Shown here piece by piece: positions 48,750 to 58,600 of a stretch of 64,000 bases of DNA (within the stretch, counting starts at the first letter, position 1; each line of letters begins with the position of its first letter). A model generated the notes under the pieces. It ran no database searches and was not told the origin of the DNA. It worked only from the letters and a program-made list of their open reading frames with translations. Position numbers and translations under genes: made by a program. The DNA is taken from positions 1-64,000 of the forward strand of contig JAXLYV010000011.1 in NCBI GenBank assembly GCA_046351235.1, given 5' to 3'. This DNA is from JBBSAT01 sp046351235 (lineage in GTDB: Bacteria; Myxococcota_A; Polyangia; Polyangiales; Sandaracinaceae).

Positions 48750-50981
48750 ATGACCCATCGTTGGCAATTCGTTCGCGCAGGGGGCTTCGATCAGGTCGTC
48801 ATCGGGTCGGGCGCCGACCTCGAGAACCTCGGCGAGCTCGACCAGAAGCTGTGGGTTGCCCTCGCCTGCCCGATCCAGGGCGTGGAGTTCGACGAGCGCA
48901 CCCTGCGCCTTCTGGACACCGACAAGGACGGCCGCATCCGCGCGCGTGAGCTGCTCGCCGCGGTGAAGTGGGCGTGCGAGGTCGTCGCGGACCCGGACGA
49001 CCTCGTGAAGGGGAAAGACGGAATGCCGCTCTCGGCGATCGACGACGAGTCGGACGAGGGCAAGCTCCTGGTCGCGACCGCCAAGACGCTGCTCGCGAGC
49101 ATCGGCAAGGGCGACGCGAAGAAGCTCACGGTCGCCGAGGTCACCAAGGCCGTCGAGGGGTTCGACAAGCAGGCGCTCAACGGCGACGGCATCGTGCCGA
49201 TCGCGAGCGCGAGCGACGACACCACGAAGGGCTGGATCAAGGACGTGCTCGCGTGCACGGCCACGCCGGAGAAGGACCGCGGCGGCGAGCCCGGCGTCAG
49301 CAAGGCCACCCTCGATGCGTTCTTCGAGAAGATCGACGCCTACGAGGCCTGGAAGGCCCGCGGCCGCGAGGAAGGGCTTCGCCCCTTCGGTGACGGCACG
49401 GCGGCAGCTTACGCGGCGTTCACCGCGGTGCAGAAGAAGGTCGACGACTTCTTCGCGCGCGTGCGCGTGGCGAGCTTCGATGCGCGCGCGCTGGCCGCGA
49501 TCAACGGCGAGGAGAAGGCCTACCTCGAGCTCGCGGCCAAGGACCTCGACGTCACGTCGGCGGAGATCGAGCGCCTTCCGATCGCGCACGTCGCGGCCGA
49601 CGCGGCGCTCCCGCTCGTGAAGGGCGTGAACCCCGCGTGGGCGGCGCGCCTCGCGGATCTGCGCGCGAAGGTGGTGCAGCCGAAGCTCGGCAACAAGGAC
49701 GCGCTCACCGACGCCGAGTGGCGGCAGCTCGCGGCGCTCTTCGTCGAGCACGGCAACTGGGCCGGCAAGAAGGCGGGCGTCGAGGTCGAGAAGCTGGGCG
49801 AGCCGCGCATCACCGAGCTCGCCGCGCCGGACGTCCGCAAGAAGCTCGCGAGCCTCGTCGAGGCCGACCTCGCGAAGAAGGACGAGGCGAAGGCGATCGA
49901 GTCGGTCGAGAAGATCGTGCGCCTCTATCGCGATCTGATCGAGCTCGTGAACAACTTCGTCAGCTTCCGCGACTTCTACTCGCGCAAGGCGCCGGCGATG
50001 TTCCAGGTGGGCACGCTCTACCTCGATCAGCGCGCGTGCGAGCTGGTCGTGCGCGTGAACGACGCCGGCCGCCACGCCACGATGGCGCCGCTCGCGAACA
50101 GCTACCTGCTCTACTGCGACTGCAAGAACGCCAAGGGCGAGACGATGCAGATCGCGGCGGCGATGACCGCCGGCGACGTCGACAACCTGATGGTCGGCCG
50201 CAACGGCGTCTTCTACGACCGCAAGGGCGGCGACTGGGACGCGACCGTCACGAAGATCATCGACAACCCGATCAGCGTTCGCCAGGCGTTCTGGTCGCCG
50301 TACAAGAAGGTCCTGCGCATGATCGAGGAGCGCATCGCCAAGCGCGCCGCCGACGAGCAGGCCGCGCAGGACGCCGCGCTCACGACCAGCGTGGACTCGA
50401 CGCAGGCCGCGGCGGGAGCGGCGGCCACCGGAGACGCGCCGAGCCAGATCGCACGCCCGCGGGGCTTCGACATCGGCACGGTCGCCGCTCTCGGTGTCGC
50501 CGTCGGCGGCATCACCGCCGCCCTCGGCGCGCTGCTCCAGGCCTTCTTCGGCCTCGGCATCTGGATGCCGCTCGGCATCGTGGGCCTCGTCCTCTGCATC
50601 AGCGGTCCCTCGATGGCCGTCGCGTGGCTGAAGCTGCGCCGCCGCAACCTCGGGCCGATCCTCGATGCGAACGGCTGGGCCGTGAACGCGCAGGCCGTCG
50701 TGAACGTGCCGCTCGGTGGCTCGCTCACGAAGGTCGCGGAGCTGCCGAAGAACAGCTCGCTCTCGATGACGGATCCCTTCGCCGAAGAGAAGAAGCCCTG
50801 GGGCTTCTACCTCTTCGTCGTGGCGCTCCTCGCGATCGCGCTCGGCTGGGTCACGGGCTCGCTCGATCGCTTCCTGCCGGAGCCGGCGCGCGCGAGCACC
50901 GTGCTGCACCTCGAGGGCGATGCCTCGGAGGGCGCGAGCGAGGGAACGGGCACGGCCCCGCCCGCGACAACGACCCCCTGA
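48750..50981 (+). CDS. EF-hand-containing membrane protein of unknown function, 743 aa
   Basis: ATG with GGGGAGA upstream. An EF-hand loop D56-x-D58-x-D60-G-R-I-x-x-x-E67 (LLDTDKDGRIRARELL) has all calcium ligands; a weaker NGDGI loop occurs further on. The middle ~450 residues are helical and charged, with one conserved-looking stretch GTLYLDQRACELVVRVND. Two membrane segments near residues 577-625 and one at ~684-705 place the long N-terminal part on one side, without a signal peptide. I do not recognise the family. Calcium-dependent membrane function is a suggestion. Confidence 0.82.
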   Translation: MTHRWQFVRAGGFDQVVIGSGADLENLGELDQKLWVALACPIQGVEFDERTLRLLDTDKDGRIRARELLAAVKWACEVVADPDDLVKGKDGMPLSAIDDESDEGKLLVATAKTLLASIGKGDAKKLTVAEVTKAVEGFDKQALNGDGIVPIASASDDTTKGWIKDVLACTATPEKDRGGEPGVSKATLDAFFEKIDAYEAWKARGREEGLRPFGDGTAAAYAAFTAVQKKVDDFFARVRVASFDARALAAINGEEKAYLELAAKDLDVTSAEIERLPIAHVAADAALPLVKGVNPAWAARLADLRAKVVQPKLGNKDALTDAEWRQLAALFVEHGNWAGKKAGVEVEKLGEPRITELAAPDVRKKLASLVEADLAKKDEAKAIESVEKIVRLYRDLIELVNNFVSFRDFYSRKAPAMFQVGTLYLDQRACELVVRVNDAGRHATMAPLANSYLLYCDCKNAKGETMQIAAAMTAGDVDNLMVGRNGVFYDRKGGDWDATVTKIIDNPISVRQAFWSPYKKVLRMIEERIAKRAADEQAAQDAALTTSVDSTQAAAGAAATGDAPSQIARPRGFDIGTVAALGVAVGGITAALGALLQAFFGLGIWMPLGIVGLVLCISGPSMAVAWLKLRRRNLGPILDANGWAVNAQAVVNVPLGGSLTKVAELPKNSSLSMTDPFAEEKKPWGFYLFVVALLAIALGWVTGSLDRFLPEPARASTVLHLEGDASEGASEGTGTAPPATTTP

Positions 50982-51018
50982 GCCGAGAGCAGCCCCAACG
51001 GCTCCGCAGCCCCGCGAC

Positions 51019-51040
51019 GACGGCGACGCTCGCCGCCGTC
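51019..51040. terminator. Hairpin between convergent genes
   Basis: GACGGCG (51019-51025), 8-base loop, CGCCGTC (51034-51040): perfect 7-bp stem in the 84-bp gap between a plus-strand stop and a minus-strand stop. No T-run. Confidence 0.4.
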
Positions 51041-51065
51041 GACGGTCCGGAGGCCGCGAGGCGCG

Positions 51066-51893
51066 TCAGCCGAAGAGCGACGCGGTCAGCGCCGTGTCCT
51101 CCGTGCCCCGGTAGTACGCGACCTTTCCATCGCGGAAGCGCCAGAGGTGGTGGATCTCCATCTCGCCGGACTTTCCGGTCGAGGGCACCCGCAGGCCGAA
51201 GCGGATCACGCACGTGACCTCGGTCCCGTTCGCCGCGAACATCGTCGGCTCGAAGCGCGTCACCTGCACCCGCCCCAGCGCCTCGAAGAAGCGCGGCAGC
51301 GCCGCCTTACCACGGATCACGCCGTGCCAGGGCGCGACCGTCGAGCCCGGGCACGAAGCCCAGTCGACGTCCTCGTGGACGAGCGAGAGGATCGTCGCGA
51401 CGTCACCTTGGCCGAACGCCTCGTAGATGCGCTGCACGATCTGGATCTTCGCGTCGTCTCCCCAAGCCGCGAGGATCGTCGCCGTGTCGTCGAAATGGAC
51501 GTGTCGCGCGATGCGTCCCTCGGGATCGAACTCGAAGAGATGTACGAGCAGGCCGCCGTAGCCGCGCCCCGTCCGGCGGAAGTCGATCTGCTTCTCGGCC
51601 AGCACCGCCACGCGCCCCGGCGCACCGAGAAACGCCACCGGCGCGAGCTTCTTCACGTCCAGGTGCGCACCGACCGCGGCGAAGTACGCGCGCACCCCCT
51701 CGTGGCCGCGAAAGGGCCCAAGCGTCGGCGGCACGCCGGGAAGTCGGTAGTCCACCTCGTAGCGCCACTCGACGTCGGGCCGCGTCATCGCGGCGATGGC
51801 CTCCACGTCGCCACGCCCGAAGGCCGCGTACAGCGCCTGCACTTTCGCGACCAGCGCTTCGCCCGCCGTCGTTCCCTGATTGCCAGTCTGCAT
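51066..51893 (-). CDS. Double SnoaL-like (NTF2-fold) protein, 275 aa
   Basis: Two consecutive SnoaL-type domains. Domain 1 (residues ~15-140): VQALYAAFGRGDVEAIAAMTRPDVEWRYEV...GHEGVRAYF; domain 2 (~150-270): VQRIYEAFGQGDVATILSLVHEDVDWAS...GKAALPRFF...VRFxLRxP-like strand and HHLWRFRDGKVAYYRGTEDT. The internal similarity shows a tandem duplication. NTF2-fold proteins often isomerise or bind hydrophobic ligands. It follows the LuxR gene by 85 bp on the same strand and may be its target or sensor partner. ATG 51893 has GAGGAAGAG upstream. Confidence 0.88.
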   Translation of the reverse strand: MQTGNQGTTAGEALVAKVQALYAAFGRGDVEAIAAMTRPDVEWRYEVDYRLPGVPPTLGPFRGHEGVRAYFAAVGAHLDVKKLAPVAFLGAPGRVAVLAEKQIDFRRTGRGYGGLLVHLFEFDPEGRIARHVHFDDTATILAAWGDDAKIQIVQRIYEAFGQGDVATILSLVHEDVDWASCPGSTVAPWHGVIRGKAALPRFFEALGRVQVTRFEPTMFAANGTEVTCVIRFGLRVPSTGKSGEMEIHHLWRFRDGKVAYYRGTEDTALTASLFG

Positions 51894-51978
51894 CGTGTTC
51901 TCTTCCTCGTTCGTCGCGCGGCCCTTCCGCACGACGAGTCGACGATGGAACGTGCTCGGTCCGGGCGACATACCCCGC

Positions 51979-53064
51979 TCAGGGCAGCCCCGCAGGACCG
52001 GCCATCACGTTGGGCGCGCCGGCCATCAAGCGCAGCGCGAGCTCTCGTCGCGATCCGACGCCGAGCTTGGCGAAGACGTTCTTGAGGTGACGCTGCACGG
52101 TCGCGGGCGCGCAGCCGAGGACGTCGGCCACCGAGAGCGGGCTCTCGTCGCGGAGCACCTCGATCACCACCGCCGCCTCGCGCTCGGTCAGACCGAGGCG
52201 CTGCAGGCCGAGGTGGCTGTCGATCGGCCGGGAGGGCTCGAGGAGCGCCATCATGCGCGGGCGACCGTCCTCGCTCGTGAGCGGCTCGGCGACGACACGA
52301 TAGCTCCGATGCGTCGCCGGATCGCTCAGGTCGAGCGTGCGCACGAGGGGCGACGTCCTCTCGCGCAGCGCACGCCGCAAGAGGCCGAGGAACACCCGAA
52401 GCGCGAGCGGCGGTGGCGCGTCGCGCGCGCCGTCGAGAAGACGCCGCGCCGCGGCGTTCGCGACCTCCACGCCGCCGTCGGGACCGAGGACGATGACCCC
52501 GGTGTCGGTCGCGGGTCGCTCTGCGAGCGCCGCGCGCACGCAGGCCGCGTGCATCGCCGCGCCCACGTGAGGGGCGACGGCCTCGAGCAGCCGCAGGTGC
52601 CGCGCCTCGAACGTCCCCTTCTCGGCCCGACGATCGAACGTGAAGAGCGCGCGCGGGAGCCCTCCCGAGAGGCACATGAACTGGATCTCGTGCCGGTAGC
52701 CGAAAGGGAGCACGTGGAACTGGAAGTACGGGTCGCGCTCCGGGCGCGCGTCCTTCACGAGCTCGTCGAGGATGATCGCGCGGCGCGCGTGGCGCGTGAG
52801 CAGTCCGGTGTCGGCCGTCGTCGACTTGAACAACGCTTCTTCGACCAGCGGCGCGAGGTACTCGCGCGGCCAGCCGTGGTTGACGTCGTGGATCGGAAGC
52901 GTCGTCGCGGGATCGATCTCCATCGCGCAGTACGCGTCGGCGCGGAGGTAGCGAGCGAGGATGCGCGACACGCGCTCGCGTAGCGCGATGGAGTCGAGCC
53001 CGCTCGCGGCTGCCGCGCGAACGGCCGCAAACGCCAATCGCTCGTCCGCACCGAGGCGTGCCAC
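51979..53064 (-). CDS. LuxR-family transcriptional regulator with sensor domain, 361 aa
   Basis: The N-terminal ~200 residues resemble a GAF-type ligand domain (YCAMEIDPATTLPIHDVNHGWPREY...LPFGYRHEIQFMCL), followed by a PAS-like stretch (DTGVIVLGPDGGVEVANAAARRLL). The C-terminus is a GerE/LuxR helix-turn-helix: GLTEREAAVVIEVLRDESPLSVADVLGCAPATVQRHLKNVFAKLGVGSRRELALRL. GTG start at 53064. It precedes the SnoaL-like gene and may respond to a small aromatic or hydrophobic ligand; the signal is unknown. Confidence 0.9.
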   Translation of the reverse strand: MARLGADERLAFAAVRAAAASGLDSIALRERVSRILARYLRADAYCAMEIDPATTLPIHDVNHGWPREYLAPLVEEALFKSTTADTGLLTRHARRAIILDELVKDARPERDPYFQFHVLPFGYRHEIQFMCLSGGLPRALFTFDRRAEKGTFEARHLRLLEAVAPHVGAAMHAACVRAALAERPATDTGVIVLGPDGGVEVANAAARRLLDGARDAPPPLALRVFLGLLRRALRERTSPLVRTLDLSDPATHRSYRVVAEPLTSEDGRPRMMALLEPSRPIDSHLGLQRLGLTEREAAVVIEVLRDESPLSVADVLGCAPATVQRHLKNVFAKLGVGSRRELALRLMAGAPNVMAGPAGLP

Positions 53065-53167
53065 GTCTCGAGCTACGAGCGAGGGCCTCGTTCGGATCGC
53101 TCGCCCACCCGGCAGACCGCTCGAGCGCCGGGAGCCTCACGCTCCGTGAGCCGCCGCTCGGCGCGCG

Positions 53168-54409
53168 CTACTCGGCGGCGTCCTGATCGGAGTCGGTCGC
53201 CTTCTTGGAGGTGGGCGCGCCGGTCGGCGGCACGCTCGTGCGCGGCGTCTCACCCGACGCGGGCGGCGCGTCCTTCGGCGCGAGCACCGGGAGCACTTCG
53301 CTCTCCGTTTTCGGCTCGGGCGAAGCGAGGAAGCCGCCCGACGAGCGCTCCTCCGCCGTGAGCCAGCCCCACTCGCGGCGGTGCTTCTCCACCCACTCGC
53401 TCGAGCTCAGCATCACGGCGAGCCAGCGCGTCTCCTCGCTCACCGCGAGCGCGCTGCGAAGGAGCATCGTGAGCGGCACGGCGAAGAGCGCGCCGAGCGG
53501 GCCCCAGAGCCAACCCCAGAAGAGCATCGAGACGAACACGACGAGCGTCGAGAGCCCGAGCGCGACGCCCATCATGCGGGGCTCGAAGAAGTTGCCGATC
53601 ACGAAGTTCACGGCGAGGAACCCGATCAACGCCGCTGCCGCCGCGCCCGGCCCGAGGGTGAGCAGCGCGACGAGCACCGGCGGGATGCCCGCGATCGCCG
53701 CGCCCACCGACGGGATGTAGTTGAGCAGGAACGTGAGCAGACCCCAGAGGAGCGGGAAGTCGACGCCGACGATCGCGAGCCAGACGCCGCAGAGCGTCCC
53801 CGTGATGGCCGAGAGGTACGTCTTCACCACGAGGTAGCGCTGCAGCTGCCCCGCGGCCTCGGCGAGGCCGTGCAGATCCGCGTGCGGCCCTCCGAGCAGC
53901 ACGCGCAGCTTGCCGGCCCCGGGCGCGATCTCGAAGAGCATGAACACGACGAGCAGCATCACGAGCACGATGCTCGACACGATGCTCGTCAGCTCGCGGA
54001 ACAGGTCCGCGACGATCGTCATGATCCAGCCGGGATCGCCGATGCTCTGCAGATCGCTGCGCTCGATCGGGATGCCGCGCTCGTGCGCGAAGTCGACCGT
54101 CGTGGTGGCGAGCTGCGCGATGGCCGTCTGGTAGCGCGGCAGCGCCTCGTTGAAGCCCGAGAGCGAGCCGGCGACGAGCGCGATCACGCCCGCGAGCACC
54201 GTGAAGTCGAGCAGCACGGTGAGCGAGATCGCGAGCACGCGTGGCACCTTCGCGCGCTCGAGGAGGATCATCACCGGCATCGAGACGACGGCGATGAAGA
54301 GGCCGGTCAGGAGCGGCAGGAAGAGACCGCTCGACTCGCGCAGGCCGGCCACCACGACGAAGAGGCCGGCCACGGTGAGCACGGTGCGTAAGCCGGCGTC
54401 GAGCCGCAT
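53168..54409 (-). CDS. AI-2E-family (YdiK/TqsA-like) membrane permease, 413 aa
   Basis: Eight-helix transporter of the AI-2 exporter/PerM superfamily: GLFLPLLTGLFIAVVSMPVMILLERAKVPRVLAI, then a helical periplasmic/cytoplasmic region, and NYIPSVGAAIAGIPPVLVALLTLGPGAAAAALIGF...GNFFEPRMMGVALGLSTLVVFVSMLFWGWLWGPLGALFAVPLT, where the NYIPxxG and EP.xxG signatures are characteristic. A ~70-residue acidic/Pro C-terminal tail is extra. ATG at 54409 chosen; an upstream ATG at 54478 adds a basic Arg-rich extension. Substrate not predictable. Confidence 0.88.
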   Translation of the reverse strand: MRLDAGLRTVLTVAGLFVVVAGLRESSGLFLPLLTGLFIAVVSMPVMILLERAKVPRVLAISLTVLLDFTVLAGVIALVAGSLSGFNEALPRYQTAIAQLATTTVDFAHERGIPIERSDLQSIGDPGWIMTIVADLFRELTSIVSSIVLVMLLVVFMLFEIAPGAGKLRVLLGGPHADLHGLAEAAGQLQRYLVVKTYLSAITGTLCGVWLAIVGVDFPLLWGLLTFLLNYIPSVGAAIAGIPPVLVALLTLGPGAAAAALIGFLAVNFVIGNFFEPRMMGVALGLSTLVVFVSMLFWGWLWGPLGALFAVPLTMLLRSALAVSEETRWLAVMLSSSEWVEKHRREWGWLTAEERSSGGFLASPEPKTESEVLPVLAPKDAPPASGETPRTSVPPTGAPTSKKATDSDQDAAE

Positions 54410-54504
54410 TCCGGTAACGTACCCGAAAACGCCGCCCGAGCCTCGAGATCGGCGAACGCGCGCGAAAGATCGCCGCATGGGCGGCGCGCGCGAGGGCAGC
54501 CGGC

Positions 54505-55056
54505 TCAGCGCGCGCGGGCGAAGGCATCGATCTCGTCGGGCGAAAGGTGGTCCACGACCGCCTCGGCGATGTGCACGCGCGCGACGCGGCCGTACGCATC
54601 GACGAGGACCTCGGCCGGCAGACGGAAGAAGTTGGCGCCCTCCTCCTGCACGGCGGCGAAGCCCGCCTCGGCCGCGCGCGCGAGCGCGTGCTCGCCGGCG
54701 CCGCTCTGGACGACGGCCGCGACGCGCTCGGGATCGCTGCGCGAGCCGTAGGCCTCGTGCACCGCACCGTCCGGGTCGGCGAGCACCGCGAAGGGTGGCC
54801 GCCTCGCGTCGAACTGCGCGCGCAGTCGGGACGCGCTCGACTCGAAGACGGTGACCACGTCGAGCCCCGCCTCGGCCCACGCGGGCGCACGGTGCGCCGT
54901 CTGGTGGACCCAGAGGTTGCAGACCGCGCAGCGCGCGTTGCGGAGGAACGCGAGCAGCACGCGACGGCCACGGAACGACGCGAGCGAGCGCGATGAGCCA
55001 TCGAGCGATTCGAGCGTGAATTGCGGCGCGAGCGCGCCGGGCACGAGCACGGACAT
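54505..55056 (-). CDS. Peroxiredoxin-like (AhpC/TSA) protein with CxxC, 183 aa
   Basis: AhpC/TSA-fold protein: LVPGALAPQFTLESLDGSSRSLASFRGRRVLLAFLRNARCAVCNLWV, then a thioredoxin-like core ending in AEVLVDAYGRVARVHIAEAVVDHL. The active-site loop is RNARC-AV-C rather than PxxxTxxC, so it is closer to the PRX-like2/DUF899-type redox proteins than to classical AhpC. ATG 55056 has GGAGG upstream. Divergent from the MarR gene at 55155, with a TAGTC...GACTA palindrome between, suggesting redox-responsive repression. Confidence 0.88.
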   Translation of the reverse strand: MSVLVPGALAPQFTLESLDGSSRSLASFRGRRVLLAFLRNARCAVCNLWVHQTAHRAPAWAEAGLDVVTVFESSASRLRAQFDARRPPFAVLADPDGAVHEAYGSRSDPERVAAVVQSGAGEHALARAAEAGFAAVQEEGANFFRLPAEVLVDAYGRVARVHIAEAVVDHLSPDEIDAFARAR

Positions 55057-55122
55057 GGAGCCTCCTCCGAGACGCACCTCGACGGGTCGCTCGGCGAGCG
55101 TGCCGAGACGCGCGAGCTCGTC

Positions 55123-55136
55123 TAGTCTCTTGACTA
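55123..55136. promoter_or_regulatory. Palindromic operator candidate between peroxiredoxin and MarR genes
   Basis: TAGTC (55123-55127), TCTT, GACTA (55132-55136) is a perfect inverted repeat flanked by CTAG at 55122 and 55138. It lies 19 bp upstream of the marR start and 67 bp upstream of the peroxiredoxin start, so one dimer could repress both. TTGAC within it could serve as a -35. Inference from position and symmetry. Confidence 0.6.
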
Positions 55137-55154
55137 CCTAGCGCGCCCTTCGCG

Positions 55155-55610
55155 ATGGTCAAGAAGATTGACGACAAGAGCGACGACGCTCATCCGTTGC
55201 TGCCCGCGCACGTCGGGGTCGACCTGTGGCGCGCGGCGCTGGCGTGGCGCGAGCGCCTGCACTCCGAGATGGTCGCGCGCGGGCATGCCTGGTACGGCGA
55301 TGCGCGTGCGGTCGTGGCGCAGCACCTCGATCCGCGGGGGATGAGCCAGACGGCGCTCGTCGCGCGCGTGGGCCTGACGAAGCAGGCCGTGCAGCAGCTG
55401 CTCGACTCGCTCGAGGCGGACGGGATCGTGCGGCGAGAGCCGGATCCGGCGGACGGGCGCGCCAAGCGCGTCGTCTACACCGCGCGGGGCCTCGCGGCGC
55501 TCGAGGACGCCGTCGAGATCAAGCGCGCCATCGAGGCCGAGTACCGCAAGAAGCTCGGGCGCGAGCGCTACGACGCGCTCGTGAGCGCGCTCCGCCTGCT
55601 CGCCTCCTGA
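55155..55610 (+). CDS. MarR-family regulator, 151 aa
   Basis: Winged-helix MarR protein: MSQTALVARVGLTKQAVQQLLDSLEADGIVRREPDPADGRAKRVVYTARGLAAL, with the DGRAKRV wing. Flanking helices form the dimerisation bundle. It has no Cys, so it is not an OhrR-type thiol sensor. Divergent from the peroxiredoxin-like gene with a shared palindrome; likely autoregulates. Confidence 0.9.
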   Translation: MVKKIDDKSDDAHPLLPAHVGVDLWRAALAWRERLHSEMVARGHAWYGDARAVVAQHLDPRGMSQTALVARVGLTKQAVQQLLDSLEADGIVRREPDPADGRAKRVVYTARGLAALEDAVEIKRAIEAEYRKKLGRERYDALVSALRLLAS

Positions 55611-55640
55611 CGCGGCGCGCTCGAGCGCGGGACGCGAAGG

Positions 55641-58600
55641 TCAGCGGCAGTGCCGCAGCACGTCGTCGACCTCGTCGCGGTCGTAGCCCGTCGGGGCGCG
55701 CTCGACGTAGGTCCGTCCGAAGCTGCAGGCCTCGGCCCCCGTGCGCAGGCGCATCGCGAGGCGGCCGATCGCCTCGGGCGGCGCCGCCGTCCCTTGCACC
55801 GCGGCGCGCAGGTGTGGCACCGGGTCTTCGTGCGTCGCGATCGCGACGTCGGCGAGCAAGAGGTGCGCGAGCCCGGCGTGCGCGTCGAGCGCCACCGCCT
55901 GCTGCCCGAGACGCGCCGCATCGGGCTCGTCCCCCGCCTCGAAGCGCAGGCGCCCCCGGATCGCCGCGACGCGTGCCGCGAACGAGGGCGGTAGGCCCCG
56001 CGTCGTCGCGCTGCGCTCGGCGCGATCCACGGCGCGAGCCGCTCCGCCGAGATCGCCGTCCTCGATCCCGAGCAGCGCGCGCACGAGCAGCGCCTCGGGC
56101 TGGTTCGGATCCACGCGCAGCGCGCGCGTCACCGAGGTGTCCGCGTCGCCGAAGGCCTCGGCCTGGACTTCGAGCGCCGCGCGGTAGGCCCAGAGCTCGG
56201 CGTCACGCGGCGCCGCGTCGGCCGCGGCGCGCACCGTGGCCAGGCCCGCCGCGCCCGTGCCACGCAGCATCTCGATGCGCGCGCGAAGCCGCGTCGCGGC
56301 CGCCGCGCTCCCCGGCGCGAGCGCTTCGGCCCGCGTCACGTGGGTGAGCGCGTCGTCGAACGCCGCGTCGTCGGCGAGCACGCCGGCGAGACCGAGGTGC
56401 GCCTCGGACGTCTCTTCGAGCCGGATCGCCGCCTCGTAGGCGCTCCGCGCGACCGCCGTGTTGCCGCTCGCGAGCGCCGCCGCCGCGAGCGCTTCCTGCA
56501 CGTCGCGGTCGCTCGGCGAGGCCGCCGCCAGCGTCGAGAGCTCGGCCATCGCCTCGGCCGCGTGCCCGCGGCGCAGCGCGATCCGTGCATGCGCGGCGCG
56601 CAGCGGGCCGGACTCCGGGTGCGCGGCGAGCGCCGGCCCGAGCGCGGCATCGGCGCCCGTCACGTCGCCGGCGGCGAGCGCCACGCGCACGAAGATCTCG
56701 GCGACGTGCGGATCGGTCGGCGCCGCACGCAGCGCCTGATCGAGCACGGCGCGCGCCTCGGTGGGCCGGCCGATGCGCACGAGCAGCTCGCCCTCGCGCG
56801 TGCGCGCCAGCTGCGCGAGGGATGGATCGGTGGCCGCGCTCTCGTAGAACGCGCGCGCCTCGTCGGCGCGGCCCTGCGCGTCGCGGACCTGCGCGCGCAG
56901 GAAGTCCATCGCGGGCCCCGGCGCGAGCGAGGCGAGCGCGGTGTCGGCCGCGCCGAGATCGTGGGCGGCGAGCGCAGTGCGGACGATCACCGTCGAGCGG
57001 CGGGCCGGGAAGAGGGTCGCCGCGGGGAGCGCGTTCGTGATGCGCGCGGCCGCGTCGGCAGCGCCCGCGTCGAGGTAGCCCTCGGCGAGCTCGAGGGCCA
57101 TCGCCTCGTCGCTCGGGCTCCGCAGCGGATCGGCGGCATCGAGGGCCGTGCGCGCGGCCGCGGCATCGCCGCGCAAGAGGGCCGCGCGCGCGAGCACGAG
57201 CTGCGCGCTGGCTTCGTCGTGCGGGCTCGCCTCGGCGTGGAGCGTGTCGAGGACCGCGTGCGCATCCGCCTCGGCCGTCACCGCGTCGCCCGCCGCGAGC
57301 GCCATGCGCGCGCGCACGAGGTGAACCAGCGGAGAGCGGTCGGCGCCGGCCACGGTGAGCGCACGCGAAGCGCCGGCCGTGTCCCCGAGCGCGAGCGCGA
57401 GCCGCGCGACGAGGGCCGCGTGCCGCGGCGCCTCCGGTCGGAGCGCCGCCGCCTGCGAGGCCGCCGTGTGCGCATCACTGGCCTGCCCGAGCGCCTCGAG
57501 CGCGAGCGCTTGCGCGTGGAGCGCCTCGGCGAGCGAGACGCCGCTCCCCTCGACGCCGGAGAGGAGCGTCGCCGACTGATCGGCGTGGCCGCGCGCGAGC
57601 GAGACCAGCGCGCGCGCGATCCGCGCATCGAGCAGCGCGCCGCCCGCCGTGTCGAGGCCGCCGAGCTGCACCTCGGCATCGGTCGTGTCGCCGATGCCGA
57701 GCTCGATCGCGCGCGTCGCGAGCAAGCGAGCACGGAGCGCGACGGCCTCGGGAGAGTCGTCGCCCTCGAGCCGCTCGAGCGCATCGGCGACGTCCGCACG
57801 CAGGCCCGTGTCGCTGAAGTGCTCGAGATCGGTCGCGAGCGCCTGCGCCGCGCGGCGGCGCATCACGTACCAGCCTCCGAGCGCGAGCACGAGCACGAGC
57901 AGGAGCGCCGAGGCGCCGATCGCCCATCCGTTGCGCCGCTGCAGGCGCCGCGACGCGGTCGTCTCTTCGCGCGAGCGTCGCGCCTGCCGAGCGCGCGGAT
58001 CGGTCGGGAGCTGATCGAGCGTGCCCATCGGCGCGCTCACCGGCGAGGCCGAGATCGGGACCGCGATCGCCGGGACGGGCCGCGGAGGGGGCGGGGGCGG
58101 CGCGACCGAGTGCGGCGGAGGAGGCGGAGGAGGGGCGACGGAGTGCGGAGGAGGCGGAGGAGGCGGAGGAGGCGCGCTGGGGGCCGGCGCCGAAGGGCGC
58201 GGCGGCGCCGTGCGCTGCGGGGGAGGCGAGACGATCTCGGGCTCCGTGGGCGGGAGCGGGCCCGAGCCCAGGTCGTCGAAGGCCGGCGGAGGCGCCGAGC
58301 GCGGCGGCGGCGCGGCACGCGGCGGTGCGGACGCCGGCGGCGCGGCGGCGACCGGCGGGACGGCGGCGACGCCGAGGAGCGTGGTCTTCTGGGGACGCGC
58401 CGGCGCGGGCGCAGGCGCAGGCGCAGCCGCCGCAGGACGCGCGAAGGTCCGCGTCGCAGCCGCAGGCGGCGCGGCGCGCGCGGGAGCGGGAGCGGGCACG
58501 ATCTGCACGTCGAGCCCGGGCGCATCGCGGCGGAGCACATCCGTGACGTCCGCCTCGTCCTCGAGCAAGGGCGCGCCTTGCTTCTCCGGATCGGTCGCCT

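Noticed and set aside
54410..54478. N-terminal extension of the AI-2E-type permease
   Set aside because: Arg/Gly-rich extension with no family match; the shorter start begins near the first hydrophobic helix.
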